64,000 bases of DNA from Anaspis maculata. Lineage: Eukaryota > Arthropoda > Insecta > Coleoptera > Scraptiidae. Shown here one piece after another: positions 10,667-22,415 of this stretch (positions are counted from its first letter, which is position 1; every line of letters begins with the position of its first letter). The notes beneath the pieces are model-generated. The model did not search any database, was not told the DNA's origin, and was given only the letters and a program-made list of their open reading frames with translations. A program made the position numbers and the translations under genes. Where the stretch lies: positions 30,222,877 through 30,286,876 of the forward strand of contig OX421968.1 of NCBI GenBank assembly GCA_949128115.1, in the 5' to 3' direction.

Positions 10667-13155
10667 TTGAATGTCAGGGAAGGCGGTTCACTAGAGAATC
10701 GTAGTAAAAGAGCTTTTGTGTGGGCCTCACATAAAAAACATCACTCCGCCTTAGGCCCTGTCTTGGAACATTTAGGGAGATCCTCGAAAGAACACTGGGG
10801 AAGATTACCGCACCCGAAACAAGCCTATGCAGGAAGAGAAGGTAGCCAACCGTTCTTCGGCTTTCCAAGGACCGATGACCAAATCTGGCCAGCAACGACT
10901 GCTGCGGGAAATCAACACAAGGGTAAACTCCAGAAAGAACACCCTCCAGAAAGGACACATACTGGGTGATCATTTGAAAACTATCCACCTGCAATAACTC
11001 TCGATCCCTAGTGAATATTTTTTCGAGCAAAAACAGGTCGATTTTTATATAGAGGGGGACATCGAAAACATACATTGGCAATATTCACCCCCCACCAAGG
11101 ACGAAAAGAGACGCTGCAATGTCTCGATGTTGCAAAAGTCCCTGGAGCTCCGTGTCACGAAACCCAGTCTAGTGTAGGCTGCCCTGTGCACGCAACCAAT
11201 GTGCTCGGAGAAAGAAAGCTTTGGATCAAAGTACACGCCAAGGTCTTTGATGACACTGGGTCTGGCCAGAATGTGATCGCCAATCTTGTGTGGGAACTCC
11301 AGGGGTCCAGAGGACTTCGAAAAAGACATGACCATGCACTTGGTCACGTTCAAGTCAAGATAGTTCGCAGCGCACCATCCCACCAATGCATCGATATCCT
11401 CCTGAAGGCGAGAGCATTCCCTAGAAGAATTTACAAGTAAAAAGATCTTCAAATCGTCAGCATAGAGGAGGAACGAGCTCCTGAGGCCCAGCCCAATGTC
11501 ATTTATGAAAATGATGGAAAGGAGGGGACCCAGCACAGATCCCAGCGGGACCTCCGACAAAACCTCAAAACTCTCGGAACTGTGACCGGAAACCCTCACA
11601 AATTGCCTTCGACCGACCAGATAGGACCTGAACAGTCTGACCAGATCGGGGGAAAACCCCAGATTTCACAATTTCCTCAAGAGTATGTCGTGGCTTATGC
11701 GATCAAAAGCCTTTGAGAAATCGGTGTAGATGACATCGGCTTGCTTACACTCGCTCATACAATCAGATATAAATTGTGTTTTCTCCATCAAGTTCGTGAC
11801 TGTTGACTTCCCCTTTATAAAACCGTGCTGCTCGCCAACTATTTTCTGTTCAACAAACCCCGAGATAACCCTATGCAAACAAATCTCAAACATCTTGCTG
11901 GCCTTGCTGAAGATAACGATCGGTCTATAGTTCTCAGCGCAGTTTCTAGGGCCGTTCTTGTGAATAGGGCACAACCTAGATTTTCCATGTTCGGGGAAGG
12001 TGGAGGAAGCAAGAGCTCTGTTGAAAATAAATTGCAGGGGGCGAGCAAGGGCAGAACGACAGTCCCTTAACAGATATGATGGAACGAGGTCCGGCCCGAC
12101 AGCATTACCAACCTTCAGCTTGACCAAGGCTGCCACGACGTCACTTTCGCTGAAAGAGGTGAGGCAAAGGTAGTCAGTCGACCCTGGGTCGCCACAGGAG
12201 TAAGCGGGATTGTTACTGCTCGCATAGACACCTGAGAAATAACGTGCGAAGCAGTTGGCAACATCACGGGGATTACTGTAAGATTCACCTTGGTGCAAAA
12301 CCTCACCGGGCATGCCCGACCGACCCTTTTTGCTCGCGATATGTTGCCAGAACTTCCTTGGGTCACGCCTAATATTATCCTCGATCCGGGACAAGTATCT
12401 GGCGTGAGCAACTCTAATGTCACGCTTGAGAGCCGCCCGAAGAGCCCTTAGTCTCGGGAGCGCAGAAACGTCCCCAGACGCTGAGGCGCGTCTCAACCTG
12501 TTATTCAACCTAAAGCGTTTTCTTATGCTACCATCGAACCATGGAGGATACTTACTTTTTCTTGGCTTTGACTTTGGTACATAGACGTCAAAGATGAAGT
12601 GGAGAATTGTAGAACGCCTCAAGCGTCTCATCAACATCAGTCAAGCGCTCAAGCCCCGACCAATCACACCCGGCGATAGCCTCATACAAGCCCAAGAAGT
12701 CAGCCCTACGAAAGTTGTAGTTAAAGTCACAGGCACTTCTAGCAATCTTCCTGGCGCACGGAATACTGAAGGGCGAGTCTTATCTCAAGAGCTGGATGGT
12801 GATGATCTTCGGTCAGCAAGGGGGCGTCACTTTTGATCACAGTACAGGAAACCGTCGAGAATACAAGTTCGAGCAGTCTTTGATTTGAATTAAGGATGTT
12901 ATTATATTGCTTCATGTCGAAAAACGTTCACAGGCTCGAGCATAGCTGGTATCTAGTATAATTCAATGAGCACAGGTCTAATGCACGCAAATCTGAGCAA
13001 TCTTTGTATTCCGGAATGTTAAAGTCGCCAACTATCACTAACTCAGACAAAAAGAGAGCCTCCAGAGATTCCAAGAACTTCATCAGCAGTCTGAACAGCT
13101 CCAGAGGCAGACGAGGCGGCACATCATTTTCGGTTATGGCAGCACGAAAAAGCAT
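10667..13155 (-). pseudogene. Jockey/CR1-like LINE ORF2 (endonuclease-reverse transcriptase), 5' truncated
   Basis: Read on the minus strand. An apurinic-type endonuclease remnant comes first (12928-13155, motif VIVGDFNIPE), then the linker, then reverse transcriptase at 12637-11045. RT motifs visible are TDFSKAFDRISHDIL, the block PLGSVLGPLL and YADDLKIF. Positions 12637 to 11045 are one frame broken by a single in-frame TGA at 11666-11668. A one-base shift lies near 12600 and other breaks occur upstream. The C-terminal region (about 10674-10955, containing LESRRTVGYLLFLHRLVSG) is separated by an inserted repeat at 10963-11093, and some residues around that junction are missing. ORF1, the 5' end and a TSD are not visible. 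It is probably dead. Confidence 0.85.
10963..11093. repeat. Repeat fragment inserted in the LINE (family A copy 1)
   Basis: The stretch beginning GGGTGATCATTTGAAAACTA recurs at 56945-57080, with strong similarity over about 130 bp ending in ATTCACCCCCC. Here it sits between two recognisable parts of the LINE ORF2 C-terminus, so it is a later insertion or was captured with a local deletion. No coding capacity. Confidence 0.7.
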
Positions 13156-13299
13156 TTAGGCCCCAGCTATCAGCATTTGAATCGACTAAACCGGTAACAG
13201 ATTTCTAGCACCTAGCTGTCATCACGAAAACTTGACGCAACAAAGAGACGGTGGCGAATTCAGGATTTTTGCCAGGAGGGGGCGCAATATAGATGAACT

Positions 13300-13825
13300 G
13301 CGCATCACTCAATAACTACCTTTTGTGGGAATTCAAAAGAAGTTTTCTCAAGTGTTACGAAATCTACCTTGAAAGTGGCCATTTTTACGAACGATTTGAA
13401 ATCTACCGAGCTTTAGGCAGGCTGTGACGTCTTAATCTTTTGACAGAAGTGGGAAGGCTCCACCTCCGTTGCCAAGGTAAATGCTGTGTGTCAGTGTCAC
13501 CTTGCTGTAGAGTGCTGATATTTGCGATTATAAACTAATTTTTCCACGCTCCATATCCAATCAAAACAACACAAAGCAGAGAAATACCTACTTAACATTT
13601 AATAATCAGCTGTCATGCGCGTTCACGATAGTGCTTTTCTTTGTAAGTGTGTAGTGTTATCAAGCCTGTTTTTATGCCGCCGATGAAAGATAATGACGTC
13701 ATTGCGCCATTTGGAAGTGGTCGAAAACTTGTAGTGTTTTTTTTTACCGAGAAAACTTACGAAAGATTCTGTGAATTAAACTGCGCACCAATTGAAGTGG
13801 GCCACCCAAAAATTTTGGTCGCATT
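13300..13825. mobile_element. Diverged inverted copy of the 6108-6764 MITE
   Basis: The reverse complement of about 13340-13460 matches 6560-6670, with a shared core around GCCACTTTCAAGG and TCTTTTGACAG. The reverse complement of 13690-13822 matches 6110-6260, with shared TTTCGTAAGTTTTC and a shared ATGACGTCA. Ends are blurred: the inner end merges with the LINE remnant near 13290 and the outer end overlaps the following palindrome arm. No coding capacity. Confidence 0.65.
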
Positions 13826-13942
13826 CAAGGTGTCATAATTCTTGAATGAGTGAACTATTTTGAATAATTTTTTGTTTACTGATTAGCTCACGTAATAAAC
13901 TACTACTTATCATGGGCCATTTTCAGTACAGGTGCTTCGTAT

Positions 13943-15201
13943 TGTTACGAGCGGCTATACCCGTGTAATCCGGAAACACGCGATATTTCTAGGCTCTTCC
14001 ACGACCGCAGTGTACAAATGCGCGGAGCTCTGGACATTTCTAGAGTAAACTTGATGGCATTGGAATACAAGGAGACTCCAACGCCTGATGAAGAGACATC
14101 TGTCTATTTCTCCCGTGAAAAGGTAAAACCTAGTAACCCACATTTTTTGGTAAAATGAGTTTTTCACAGTATTTCCTTCACTCAGATATTGGTTTTGGAT
14201 CAATATTCAAAAAAATTAATAAATTAGAACGTATGGAATTTCCTAGTAAGTGCATTTCTAGTCTACTTTACAGTGGAAAAACATAGCACGTATCCCTTCC
14301 AAAGGTAAAACCTAGCATCTTTGCGGCATTGTAGATATTTTACAATGGATAAACATAGCAGGGTGGCCTCGAGGGTGGCTTACTAGGTTTTTCCGGTGTT
14401 TTATTCAGGATATTATGATCTAGATGCACTTACTGGCAGCATGGCTCTTACTGGATTTCTCCAATTTTTTGTGCGTGTTTTTCAGTCGAGCTGATAGTTC
14501 ATTGATGGATGCTATGAATCCATACTTCCGTTCATACTTTGTATTTGAGATTCGATAGCTTTCAGAAGTTCCTCAATAGTTCCTAGCCATTGTGCTAGGT
14601 TTTTCCAAAGTAATATGCTGGTATTCCTAATGGAAAAACATAGTAAGTGCATTATTTTCCAAAATACTACCCAAATCATGAAGATATTATGAAATATGAA
14701 AAATTCAACCTTGAAAACCCCCATTACCGCTAATATCTGTTCTATTTTGCCATAGCAATCCTTATGGCAAGACTGGGAACTTCTTTTCGCTCTCCTGCAC
14801 AATTTGCCCAAAGGCAGTTACTAGGTTTTACCTTTTTACGGGAGATTTGGCGGCGGCGCTGGCTCTACAGCACGGCAGAATTATACGCGAAATGTATGGG
14901 ATTATTCGGGAGTCGCCTAGAAAATCGTATGCCGGGTCACTGTCGAGTTTGCTGGAAGATGATGGGAAGTTCGGGAACACTATCCAGAGGCCTATATGAG
15001 GCATCAACCGTCAGCTCACGGGCAGTTATGAATTGGAATGCGAAACTGTAGCAAGCGGATTAAGAGCGAGTAGTAACCACAGCGATGATTCCAAGTAGAT
15101 AATTGTTGGCGTGTATTTATTGTAGTACGCAGTAATAAACAGTGTGTGTTTTGAAACGATTGTCTCAATTATTTTCGAACCCGTACGCGAAATACGTAAC
15201 A
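13943..15201 (+). mobile_element. Solo-LTR-like insertion, Gypsy type, 4 bp TSD
   Basis: The insertion starts TGTTACGAG and ends GTAACA, a TGTTAC/GTAACA terminal pair typical of Gypsy-type LTRs. GTAT is duplicated at 13939-13942 and 15202-15205. The mirrored palindrome arm near 16660-16680 shows the same site without the insertion. A TATA-like CCTATATGAG lies near 14991 and AATAAA near 15132, fitting an LTR with its own promoter and poly(A) signal, read on plus. The length of 1259 bp is long for an LTR but within the known range. A short open frame runs from about 13943 to 14123 and has no recognised similarity. It could be a deleted element rather than a true solo LTR. Confidence 0.65.
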
Positions 15202-15264
15202 GTATCAATTTATACAGGGCGCTCGATTAGGTACTCAAAAAAACAAAAAGTTTGAATACCCCCC

Positions 15265-15590
15265 TGTTTAGGATTAGAGTGCGATATTGTGGTATTTTAG
15301 GGACTTGGCGCTCTCTATAGGGAGTTTTCGGTCTGTCGGCGTGGCAGCCTGATCGCTGTACGCGCGTTTCGGGTAGTATGGCGAGAGATGCTGCATGGCG
15401 GTGCTACGCACGTACCGTGTTCCCGTACCTGCAATGTATTTTTCACTTTTGTGAGTCAATCCTTGCGCTCAATAAAGCAGTGTTACAGTATTTTGGTGCC
15501 TCAGTGATTTTTTGTACTGTCCACACCGGCGATGTCCAAGGTGTGTTGAAAGAACCAGCCTGCCATCATCATCAGCGTGATGACGCTACA
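15265..15590 (+). mobile_element. Solo-LTR-like insertion of 326 bp, 5 bp TSD
   Basis: The insertion begins TGTTTAGG and ends CGCTACA, so it has TG...CA ends. It is flanked by CCCCC at 15260-15264 and 15591-15595. A poly(A) signal, CAATAAAGCAG, lies near 15468, and a GC-rich stretch follows the left third, as in a U3-R-U5 layout. The mirrored arm at about 16610-16630 continues across this site without the insertion. It is read on plus from the AATAAA orientation. It is not obviously related to the BEL/Pao LTR at 29264. Confidence 0.65.
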
Positions 15591-16856
15591 CCCCCTATTC
15601 ACAGAAAATGGTTTTTGTTTTTTTCCAAATGTTTCAGGGGAGATTATGTTCCCATACCTCGAGGTGGTTTTTTAAATTTTGGGTCTATCTCCTTCGATTA
15701 CAGGGTTATTTTAGAAATGCAGTCTTTTGGTTTTACAGTAATAACTTTATTCGTTGTTGATCGATTTTAGAAAATAAGGGCTCTTGTTGAAGCTGAAGGC
15801 TTAGGTCATATAGATCGAGGATCGTAAATGACTTTGGATAAGAATTCTGGAAAACGGATTGAATCAAAACTGACCTAAATATGAAGCACCCTAGAAATCA
15901 GGTTCAGGAAAAGAACTGAACAAAAATCCACTTGCCTTTTAAACAGACTATTTTTTCCGAACATTTTGGAGAATTTTTCGATTTCATAAAATAAAAATTG
16001 TCGGTGCAGGATCAAGTTTACAAATTCACTTTTCAGAAGATCATGCCGGACCTTCCTCGGCTGAAAATGCAAGTAACCTAGGTTACATTCTTGTAGTCTA
16101 ATGTTTCCTCCACACTTAAAAGGATAGGCACCAGTTCTGATATCCGTAACCTAGGTCACGTCCATTTTTAGGTAAAAAACGTCTACTATTTCTCTTTGGA
16201 ATCATCCATTTGTGTTTGAGTTCCTTGCCGACAATTTTCGCTCCAAAAAATGACAAATATTTTGAAATGTTCAGAAAGAATGGTTTGTTTGAGGACAAGT
16301 TGATTTTTGTTCAATACCATCCTCAAACCAAAACCAGATTTCTAGGAAGCTTGTCATTTGAGTCACTTTTGATTCAATCCCTTTCCAAAATTTATATCCA
16401 AAGTCAATTCCGATTCTTGATCCTTCTAACCTGAGCCTTTAGCTTCATCAAGAGCCCTCATTTTCCAAAATCGGTCAATAACAAATGAAGTTATTACTGC
16501 GAAACTAAAAGAATACATTTTTGAGAAACCCAAAATTTAAAAAAACTGTCTCGAGGTATTGGAACATAATCTTCCCTGAAATACTCGGAAAAAACAAAAA
16601 CCATTTTAGGTGAATAGGGAGTGTATTCAATTTTTTTTTTATTTTTGGTGTACCTGATTGAGCGCCCTGTACAATTAATACGGAGCGCCTGTACCAAAAA
16701 TGGCCCATGACAAGTTGTAGATTATTATGTGAGCTAATCAGGAAACAAAAAATTATTCAAAACTCCGAGGTTCACTCATTCAAGAATTATGACACCTTGA
16801 ATGCGATTGAAATCTTTGGGTGACTCACTTCATTTGGTGCGCAGTTTATAATGCGC

Positions 16857-18250
16857 CAATTATCGGAAAGTGGACTTTGTGAGACAAAATATAAAATAAA
16901 CAAATCAGTCCCTACCATATTGAGTGGACTGAGCGGTTGAATAGACTTACCTTCCGGTTTCTGGTTTGGTGATTTTTCGAATTAGGTGCGGTAATTTAGA
17001 TGAGGCAACGTGGGGTAGTGCTGTGGTGGAGCAATCATTCGATCTCCTAGCGGCCATTTTTGTCTTTCATACGTTTCAACGTGAAATCGACCTTTTTGTG
17101 TCCTTTTCACACTTCGAAGCCTTGTGCTGTTTTGTCATTTCGTCTCTGGCAATTTTTCCAACTTATTTGTACCCTTGCTAAAATAATATGGATTCCGGGT
17201 AATGGCGAGTCACCGTTACTTTCATTTTTCGCACAGAGTGCACTGAGCTCAACTCTAAAGCCAGTTCAAACCGTTCGAAATTTTTGGCGTTAATGGAACC
17301 TGAGATCAACTAATTTTCCTTGTCATGTCGCTAATGGTTGTTAGGTAGGTACGGAAACTGATCAACCGAAGTGGGTATTCAGAATATGCAGAAGGATACA
17401 CTCCCTTTTATCTCCTCCACATGGACCAATTCATATTGATTATACGAGTACAGCGCAAACCGACCCTAAACAATATTCAAATAACTGTAGCCGTACCCGC
17501 TGCTCTAGGTGCGGCGCGTTATCAGCGGGATATATATTAACATTTAAGCATTGAGCAAACAATCCACGAATGTACGTACCAGGAGTTTTTCGTCTTTTAG
17601 CTATTTGATGCTGCCGGGCACATCATACGCGCGCGCGAATTTCCATCAAGCGAGGCGCGCTCTGGCGCTCTGGCACAAAAAAACAGCCATTTGGGAAGAA
17701 TCACGTAAATCACATGCAATAATAGTGCAGTGAAATAAGTCAAATTTATCCATATCCGGCAGGGTCACGTATTTAATCGTGATGCAGATCATTCACACAG
17801 GTGCAAGCATTGCCATTGAGGCTTAGTGTTATATTCTACACGGTGATTAATTTGTGTGTACACCAAACTATTAGGCCGACGAACAGTCCCGGGGTTAAAC
17901 CGTTCGGAAATATTTAGGGCGGACATCTTCAGTGTTTGCATTCCCCACAGCATCAGTTGCAACTGAAACTGCATTGGTCCATCAATACATAATATCTGGA
18001 ATTCACGTTGTTACACCACGCGTTGCGCTGTCATCGAACGAAATGCGATGTACCATCAGATAAACGTGCCTTAAACTAATTAGTAAGGAAAGTCTACAGA
18101 GGCTACGCTAGCCTAAGTAAGCTAGGAATTTTTTCAGGGGTACAGGGTACAGGCTGGTTATTCTGTGAGGACCACCGACTACTTTTGCAGCTGGAATAAA
18201 AGAAAACGAGTGAATATCCCCTCACGTGCGTTAGTCGCAATAGCGCATTT
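16857..18250. other. Stretch with no recognisable gene
   Basis: No reading frame with a recognisable domain and no strong repeat pairing within the window. The region includes a GC-richer part around 17610-17670. Confidence 0.45.
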
Positions 18251-18264
18251 TCTTGGGGCAGATC

Positions 18265-18700
18265 TGTCATTTATAGAAATGAAGTCCGGCTTGAGAATTA
18301 AATGTTCATACGAGACAAAAGTAAGTTTCACGTTTCATGACAATCATTCCACTTATAAAAAAATCCAATATGGCGGCGAACATAGCGGCGGAATCATGAA
18401 ATTCAACTTGAAAATAGGAATGATTATACGAGACACGGGTAAGTTCCAAGTTTCATGACAATCTTTCCACTAATAACAGATCTCAATATGGCGGCCAAGA
18501 TGGCAGCGAAATCATGAAATTCAGCTTGAAAATAAGAATGTTCATACAAGACAAGAGTAAGTTCCAAGTTGTATGTCAATTGTTCCACTAATGAGAGATT
18601 TCAATATGGCGGCCAAGATGGCGGCGGAATCATGAAATTAATCCTGAGAATAAGAATGATCATACGTGACAAGGGTGAATTCCAAGTTCCATGGAAATCG
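18265..18700. repeat. Tandem repeat with about 117 bp period, 3.5-4 copies
   Basis: GAATCATGAAATT or a close variant recurs at about 18392, 18510 and 18627, each next to ATATGGCGGC and CAAGTTTCATGACAAT-like stretches. Copies differ at several positions. The array stops at the transposase remnant near 18700. The frame running through the first copies (18165-18458) has no recognisable domain and I do not call it a gene. Confidence 0.75.
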
Positions 18701-19170
18701 TTCATTCGTTCGTTTATTTGCCGCCTGTCTAATTCTTGACACTAGCTCGATCTGTGTGGGCATTGGCGTTGCATAGACCAAATCTCCTATTCTCCCCCAA
18801 ACATAAAAATCGAGGGGATTCAGATCTGGCGACCGAGGAGGCCAACTGACTGGTCCCCCGCGCCCTATCTACCTAGCCGGATAATTCTCGTCCAACCAAT
18901 TTCGGACCTCTCTTCCGAATGGGATGGAACGCCATCTAACTGTATCCAGTGCTCTCTTCCTACCTTCCTTCCTAAACCATTCAGTTTCTTGCGGAGGAAT
19001 TCAAGGAACAAAGCCGAGTTCAGCCGAGGTGGAAGTATAAAAGGACCAATGAGTTGGTCATCAATAAGTCCACACCAAACATTAACACTGAATTCCCTCT
19101 GGAATGTTTTTGCCCAGTTCATGATGAAATAAAAATTATGATAAAAATGCGTTGTTATGCAACGCAAAGT
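18701..19170 (-). pseudogene. Mariner-superfamily transposase remnant
   Basis: On the minus strand, 19167 to about 18890 encodes FSVNVWCGLIDDQLIGPFIL followed by a degraded DG-PSH motif (LDGVPSHS), the region of the second catalytic aspartate. After a frame change near 18900 the sequence continues as NWLDENYPAR, an in-frame TAG, then SWPPRSPDLNPLDFYVWG, the block holding the third catalytic aspartate. The N-terminal DNA-binding part is missing. It is a DDE/D transposase of the IS630-Tc1-mariner superfamily, but of a different subfamily from the intact copy at 39.4-40.8 kb. The frameshift and stop make it a pseudogene. Confidence 0.75.
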
Positions 19171-19877
19171 ACAAAATGAAAAGTTGTTACATAATAATTA
19201 ATTATCGCTGGTTATTATACCGTGCGTCTCGAGTTTGCGTGTTGATAGTCGAAATATCTCAATTGAAACCCGATGAAAGTGCGGAAAACTGTATGTGGGC
19301 GTGTTTACCCTAGTATACGAGTTTTGTGGACCTTGTCTTGAGCGGCAGCCGTAGGGTTACGCTATACATTTACATCGTAATAAAACGAGCGCAGCAAATA
19401 TGTTCTAAAGATGCCGCAAACAAAAGAAAATCGCATCAAAAAAATGATATCAAGTGCCAAAGGATACGTAGGGCTTCTTCGGGCTCTGTGCGTGCCTCTC
19501 CATCTGATAGGTACCGCAAGGATAGTATCTTGAAATTGGGTGGTGACTAAAGCAAGCGCATATACAACGCGAAAGCATAGATTCTATCAACGCAATATTG
19601 ATCATTTTCTAGAAGAAAACTGTAAGAATAACATTGAAGGCATTTCTAGGTTTTTAAGTAAGTAAGTCCTACGAACGTCCGTTGTGTTCAATATGGGTCC
19701 GTTGATCCATGGACTTGAACTTGACATACCTACTATGGTCAAGTGGACGTCCGATGTACAGCTACTAAGTATACGATCAGTGGACGTTTGTTGAGTGTCA
19801 TTATTGTGTCGGACAATTGAGAGGATGGGCACTTGGGCAGACAAGGCAGAGCTATTGTAATTGTTTGTAAAATGTTA

Positions 19878-20455
19878 TAATAATAATAATAATAATAATA
19901 AGCTTTATTGCCCAACAACACAAGTTATGTAAAGGACAATGGTGACAAGTACAAAATATACACACACCTATAGAACATGGAACAGATTTCAAGTGAACTC
20001 GAACACGCCGTCCAAGTCCCTCTGCAGAAGAGCACAGTCGGTCTCAGTGCGAATCTCTCCAAATATTTTCACATCATGAGCGTATACCAACACTTGACTA
20101 GCCACCCGCTCGACGATATAATTATTGAACAAGTCGAAAGTCAAAAAGCATTGGCGCCAGGTGCACCCTGGCGTGCTCCGCTCGTGGGTGAGAAGTGAAA
20201 TGAGCAGTGGCCATCAATTTCAACATACTGGTTTCGCGACGACAAATTTAATAGGACGCCAAAAAAGAGATCCATCCGACATCAAGGCCCTACGAATACA
20301 ACTTCTCAAGAAGGATGCCATGATCCATGCGGTCGAAAGCCTTTGAAAGATCTGTAAAAACTTCATCAACCTGAAGACGATTTTCCATGAAGGAATAAAG
20401 AAACTGCTTGTAGCACTTCAAGTTGGTAACAGTGCTTCGACCGGGGGATAATCAA
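19878..20455 (-). pseudogene. LINE reverse transcriptase remnant with (TTA)n tail
   Basis: On the minus strand, 20420-20290 encodes NRLQVDEVFTDLSKAFDRMD, RT motif A. Later frames carry a degraded polymerase block (SGARQGAPGANAF) and VYAHDVKIF, where the catalytic YADD has become YAHD. Several frameshifts and stops separate these. The 3' end shows TTGGGCAATAAAGC and then a (TTA)n tract at about 19878-19903, as in LINE tails made of microsatellite. Only about 580 bp remains. The loss of an active-site aspartate shows that it is non-functional. Confidence 0.75.
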
Positions 20456-20506
20456 TGTTGCCTGTCCGTGATGATAAGCTCAACATCAACCATTATGCTA
20501 CCGCCA

Positions 20507-21937
20507 CGGATTTCTGAATATAGAGCTGGATAGCTAATACAACACATGCGTGTTGTCCGAACCCAGCTGGCCGCCATACTGTGCTAAAATGTTATTGGCT
20601 GACGGGCAACAAATCGGATTCAAAATATGAACCGCCGTCTTTTGTGCATTGGTGTTTAAATTTCTTTCAAATATTAATTGTGAAATAATAATGAATAATA
20701 TTTACCTGAAACTGGACGAGTCCTACAGGGAAAAAGCTAAGATGCTTGTACTTTTGTTTCGTAGAATGATTCTTGGTTCTTGAATCATCCTATTATTCAT
20801 TTTTTAATTATTGGTTAGTGGTTATGATTTCAGTAATGTTGTTCATTACAAATTGCAACTCATTTTATTTCAGAATAGTTAACTACATACATGTTGGAAA
20901 CGTAAGGGATTTGATGAATTGTTTCGAAGACAAAACGTAGAAACTCAAGCAAAAAACTAATGGCGTTTTCGAATGGCCAGAACGGAGCCAGTTCAGCTCG
21001 AAAATCGCTATATCACTGATTGGGCAAGGATTTTCGAGAACCTATCGGATCCCCTGATTTTAGAGCCAAACTGGATCGGTTCTAGTGATTTTAAAACGCT
21101 ATAAACAACACAAACACGAACCTGATTTATATCACAAAAATAAAATGAAAACAATTATTGAAGTATAACATAATTGTTTATTTGTGCTTAATAATAATTC
21201 CGACATAGCTTGGCTTGTTGATGCTTTCGGCATAGCTTGATCTGGTCATGATTCCGGCATAACTTGGCTTGTGGTTGTTGGAGCTTCCTGGATAGCTTGA
21301 CTTTCTGAAGCTACTGGAATGGGTCTCAGGTATACCGTGGTCTCAGGGTAGGCAAATCAAGTGAAGGAATTACATTGGGTTTCAGTTTCTTGAGCAATCC
21401 AATTCGCTCGAAGGCTTCATCCAAGAAATGATCTGAACAAACACGCTCTCATTGTTACGCTGCTGAATAAATGTTTGTTGATCCCTACTGATGGCCTGAA
21501 GCCACTCCACATTGATCGTTTTGGAAACCTGAAATAATTCTTTTGTAATAAATGAAAAATCGGATAAAAACATCGAACTTACACATGATAGGTTATGCCG
21601 GTTTTGTTTTGTTTGTCGCTATTTTTGCAACTGGGCACAAAACAGGACGGCATCAAGTCTTTTTCTTCAACAAATCACTGAAAAACGCCGAGAAAACTTC
21701 GCACAAAGAAACAGATAAACAAGAAAAACGTCAAAAAATGACAATAAATTGACATTTGGGTGACATTTGGCAATCAAAGTGACACTCAGGGATGACAATT
21801 ATTCGCAGCTTTGCCAACCCACAAGCATTAAAGTTACTAAAAATTAGCACAGTATGGCGGCCAACAAGCGTTCGACAAAAATTGTGGTGGGGGTATATTG
21901 TGATTGGCTATCCAGCTCTATATTCAGAAATCCGTGG
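20507..21937. mobile_element. TIR element of 1.4 kb, 4 bp TSD (TACC)
   Basis: The left end reads GCCACGGATTTCTGAATATA, continues into AGAGCTGGATAG, and is mirrored at the right end (complement at about 21904-21937). A second inverted block, CTGGCCGCCATACTGTGCTA at 20569, is answered near 21848-21866. TACC directly precedes the left end (20503-20506) and follows the right end (21938-21941). The interior has no long reading frame and carries a GACATTTGG-type short repeat near 21750. It is a non-autonomous DNA transposon; four-base duplications occur in a few superfamilies, so I do not assign one. Confidence 0.65.
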
Positions 21938-22415
21938 CTACCGCAGATCGCTATTTCAAACACCTTCGCAAAGTTCGAGGCCAGGCAAATGGCAAACGGG
22001 TCTATAATTCTCGATGCACTGAGAGAAAAGATTTCGAATATTTATTATGGAAACCACAGACTCGTTTATTGTTAACAAATGCCTTATTTAAATACGGCTT
22101 GATAAATATTTATTTGCATCCACCAAGCGGATTGTTTTGATAACGTTGAAATACCTTGTTTCCTGTTATTTAATATTTGGTTATAATTACAAAACATCAG
22201 TTTGATAATGTTTTATCAATAAGAAACGTGAATAATAATAAGCAATTCGATTATTGAGTCGTAACGATAGAATATTAGCTATGAATAATATGATCTAAAT
22301 TAGTTTTTATAGGTAAATTTATGCATTATTGCTGGCTATAGATGATTCTGCCAAATCATCATAAAACATATTAAATACATTATTAATAGCTAATAATTCG
22401 TTTATTACCTAAATA

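Larger units (their letters stand above)
13773..16856. repeat. Long fold-back palindrome interrupted by two LTR-like insertions
   Basis: The left arm is made of 13773-13942, 15202-15264 and 15591 to about 15900. It pairs with the right arm at about 16310-16856. Landmarks are AACTGCGCACCAATTGAAG (13776) against GGTGCGCAGTTT (16839), ACAGGGCGCTC (15214) against GAGCGCCCTGTA (16661), and AAAATGGTTTTTGTTTTTTC (15606) against its complement near 16590. The left arm carries insertions at 13943-15201 and 15265-15590 that the right arm lacks. The central part (15900-16310) is also partly self-complementary. No transposase was seen. Confidence 0.75.

Noticed and set aside
12594..12836. Plus-strand open frame
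   Set aside because: Antisense shadow of the LINE linker region.
13943..14123. Short coding exon at the start of the LTR-like insertion
   Set aside because: GGTAAAACCTAG recurs elsewhere in the same insertion, so the apparent donor is part of a repeat motif.
18265..18700. CRISPR-like array
   Set aside because: Units are contiguous 117 bp tandem copies without spacers, in a eukaryotic genome.
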